The notes under the pieces: model-generated
Databases searched by the model: none
Told to the model about the DNA's origin: nothing
Seen by the model: only the letters and a program-made list of their open reading frames with translations
Shown here: one piece after another, positions 58,501-64,000 of the stretch
How positions within the stretch are numbered: position 1 is the stretch's first letter
Layout of the letters: every line of letters begins with the position of its first letter
NCBI GenBank assembly: GCA_018398585.1
Contig: JAGTTD010000005.1
Span: forward strand, 5,449,355 to 5,513,354
DNA length: 64,000 nt
Direction: 5' to 3'
Source of the DNA: Simmondsia chinensis
Lineage: Eukaryota > Streptophyta > Magnoliopsida > Caryophyllales > Simmondsiaceae
Position numbers and translations under genes: made by a program

Positions 58501-60647
58501 CCCAATTGCTTGTTTTACACCTTTCACGTGGAGTACGCACCCCAGGGAGGACATACCCCATCAACCCCCCCCCCCCCCCCCCTTTCTCTCTCTACTTTCT
58601 CTCTCTAACTCACCCAAAAATATATAATAAAAATCCATTCTTTTCCTTTTCTTTTTTCTAATATATATAATAAAAATATAACCCACTTTTTAATTTAATG
58701 TATTTTTAGTTTTATGTTTTTTTGAGATATATATTCAAATTAGGTATATGAGTGTAGAGTAAAAACTAATAAAAAGTGAAGCGGGTGAGATCCAAATAAG
58801 GGTTGGGCTCTTCGTATTTCCTTTCCTTCTCTCTATTATTTTAATTCGAGTTATTTACTGCTTTATTTTAGTTTTAATACGATTAGCAATGCGAAAAGGG
58901 GCATAAAAATTAGGCGTACAAGGGCCTCTCTTTAATTTAATGCTCTTATTGATTGATGATTTTTCTCACCGAATTTAAAGGGTAACCAAAATTCTTCTTA
59001 TTGTGTTAGCTGTTTATACTCAGGGTTTGTAAATCGTAACATACAATTTTTTTTTTAATTATTTTTTTGCTTACCCAATAAAAGAAATAAATCCTTTTTT
59101 CCAGAATTACCCTTATCCTGGCCCTGTTTCAATTGGGTTTCTCTCCTTGTGTTCCTCTTTTCAATGGTTAAAGTAACATGGATTTGATGAATTGGATGAA
59201 TTTTCAGTTTGAAGTTGAGTAGGGTTTGTAATTAATTGATTTGGGGTGGAGAGAGAGAGGGAGGCTAGGGTTTGTGGTTCTAGTCTAAGGGGCTTTTGGG
59301 TTTGGGATTAGGGTTAGGGTTAGGGTTAGATCTGACCATTCAAGTTTCTTTTTTTTCATTTTGATCCTTTTTATTTTCTGAGATTAATATTTTATAAAGT
59401 GGGTTTTGTATTTTACTGGGGTTAATTTTTTGGGTCTGGGTTCATCAATTTTTTGTTGGATTTATCAACATCTGGGTGTGGTCAATGCAGTTTTGAGCTT
59501 GGCTTGGTCAATCTGAAATTCAGAAACTTAGATCAAGATTGTGTAAGTGTAATTAATTTAATAAACATCTTTGTCTGATGAGTAATTTAAATCTTAATTG
59601 ATGATTTGTTGTTGCTGTTGTTTTAAGCATATCAATGGTGTTTATTTGCTGATGATGATATGATAATTCTTTTGACCTTGATTGGAATTACATGTCTCAA
59701 TTTTTGTTCTGTTGATTGTGATGTAGACAAGATCATCCAGATCTTGCATGAGAGACGTGAAAAATTTGCTTGATTTGTTCTTGAAGGTTAAATCGAAAGC
59801 GTAATTGGTCAATCTGTTAAAGACGCGGACAGTTTAATATGATCAGCTATCAGTTAATTAGGTATCGGAATTAGCTAAGTTAATTGGCATCAGATCAATT
59901 TCATAATTTTGATTTTCTGTGTGAGAAGTCCCTTTTCTATCCTTAACAATCTTGGGGTTGAAAAGTATCATCTGCTTGTTGGGGTTACTTGATATGGATC
60001 TGCATTGAGAATCACCATTGCTTGCATTATTGCACATTGACGTACAAGATTGGGTGCTATTGATGATTTTTCCGGTTTCTAAAGAGGATCTTTTATTATT
60101 GTGACTGATTTCTCGGCTTAAATGAAAGCAACATTGCGAGTGACAGAGAAAATCAAATAAAGGAAAAATGGATTTTTCTTAAGGCTGTTCTGATCCTGGA
60201 ATCGACAGTAAAGGTAGCGACATAGCAGTTGCACAATTGTTTCTAAATTGGTGATTAAGCAATTTGGCCATTACATAATGGCATTTTTGCAATGGTCTCC
60301 TCGATTTGTGTATATTGTACTTTTTCAATTGAAACATGTTTATAAATGTATTTATATGTTAGAAATTTAAATGAATGATGGTATCTACACAAACTGTTTT
60401 TAGCTTTCATTGTTCACAATGACTCGTCATGATGACCATGAAAACTGATAAGAATTGCGACTTGATGCACATATGGAACAAGTGATTGTTATTTATTTGA
60501 TCATTCTTTTAGTCCCATAATACAAAGATAATGTCATTGTTGTGGGTGTTAACCCTGAGGTTGTGTTTTGCTTAATTTTTAAGCTTGTCATTGCTTTCAT
60601 CTTGTTGATTTGGGACTTATTGTCTATCGTTTTTGTCTTTAGCAATT
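58501..60647 (+). promoter_or_regulatory. JMJ upstream region and 5' UTR
   Basis: A G-box CACGTG lies at 58525-58530. An 18-C tract at 58565-58582 is followed by a CT-rich run. Telobox cores TAGGGTTT occur at 59220-59227 and 59266-59273, then three TTAGGG units at about 59308-59328. The ATG exon begins after an acceptor TTGTCTTTAG at 60642, so at least one 5' UTR intron is likely. TTGTGTAAGT near 59540 is a candidate donor. The transcription start cannot be fixed. Confidence 0.5.

Positions 60648-64000
<3,353 letters not shown>

Noticed and set aside
59308..59329. Internal telomere remnant
   Set aside because: Only three TTAGGG units, not the plant TTTAGGG array; better read as telobox-like motifs in a leader.

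Overview
The window is nuclear DNA of a eudicot plant. The evidence is AT-rich intergenic sequence, GT-AG introns of plant type, and three protein genes with clear land-plant relatives. Dense layers of plant transposable elements make up most of the rest. No bacterial, organellar, CRISPR or functional rRNA/tRNA genes were seen. The species cannot be named from sequence alone.

Genes, all on the + strand: (1) the C-terminal half of a P-class pentatricopeptide repeat (PPR) protein resembling Arabidopsis At3g04760 (1-1371, entering from the left edge, one intron); (2) a complete exportin-4 gene (XPO4, At3g04490-like) whose 32 coding exons I could join by hand from 11977 to 43241 into one uninterrupted frame of 1159 codons plus stop; (3) the 5' half of a JmjN/JmjC histone H3K4 demethylase of the JMJ16/JMJ14 group (60648-63249, running off the right edge inside the JmjC domain). 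The PPR and XPO4 relatives also lie near each other on Arabidopsis chromosome 3 by locus number, which suggests conserved synteny. The three genes are unrelated in function and do not form an operon-like unit.

Layout. 1.4-11.8 kb: PPR-XPO4 spacer with a 540-bp long-terminal-inverted-repeat (TIR) MITE, a LINE RNase H scrap, a 5.7-kb non-coding LTR retrotransposon (3488-9235, target-site duplication (TSD) AGTTG), a GACC-rich degenerate repeat, a hAT-type element (10146-11037) and a second 540-bp-family MITE 0.2 kb before the XPO4 start. 12-43 kb: XPO4. Intron 15 carries a LINE tail. Intron 24 (6.3 kb) carries a hAT-type element split by a 4.3-kb LTR retrotransposon (32036-36306) that has no gag-pol but encodes a 361-aa protein with a PTB-like RNA-recognition motif. 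Intron 25 carries another long-TIR element.

43-60 kb: XPO4-JMJ spacer, almost entirely mobile DNA. It holds two 5S-rRNA-derived SINEs (44055-44302; 57214-57450), a third copy of the 540-bp MITE, and a cluster of long-TIR/foldback elements with 9-bp TSDs (46.4-49.8 kb). A probable PIF/Harbinger-like element (50439-57136) encloses two Copia-type LTR elements, one inserted in the LTR of the other, both reduced to gag plus protease. The JMJ upstream region has a G-box, an 18-C tract and telobox motifs. A 51-bp 3' piece of the same 5S SINE sits in a JMJ intron with a perfect 14-bp TSD.

The most novel-looking items are the LTR element with the PTB-type RRM, the 5S-promoter SINE family, the foldback elements with internal palindromes, and a Copia LTR that has absorbed its own primer-binding site. 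Element boundaries were read by eye from terminal repeats and duplicated target sites.
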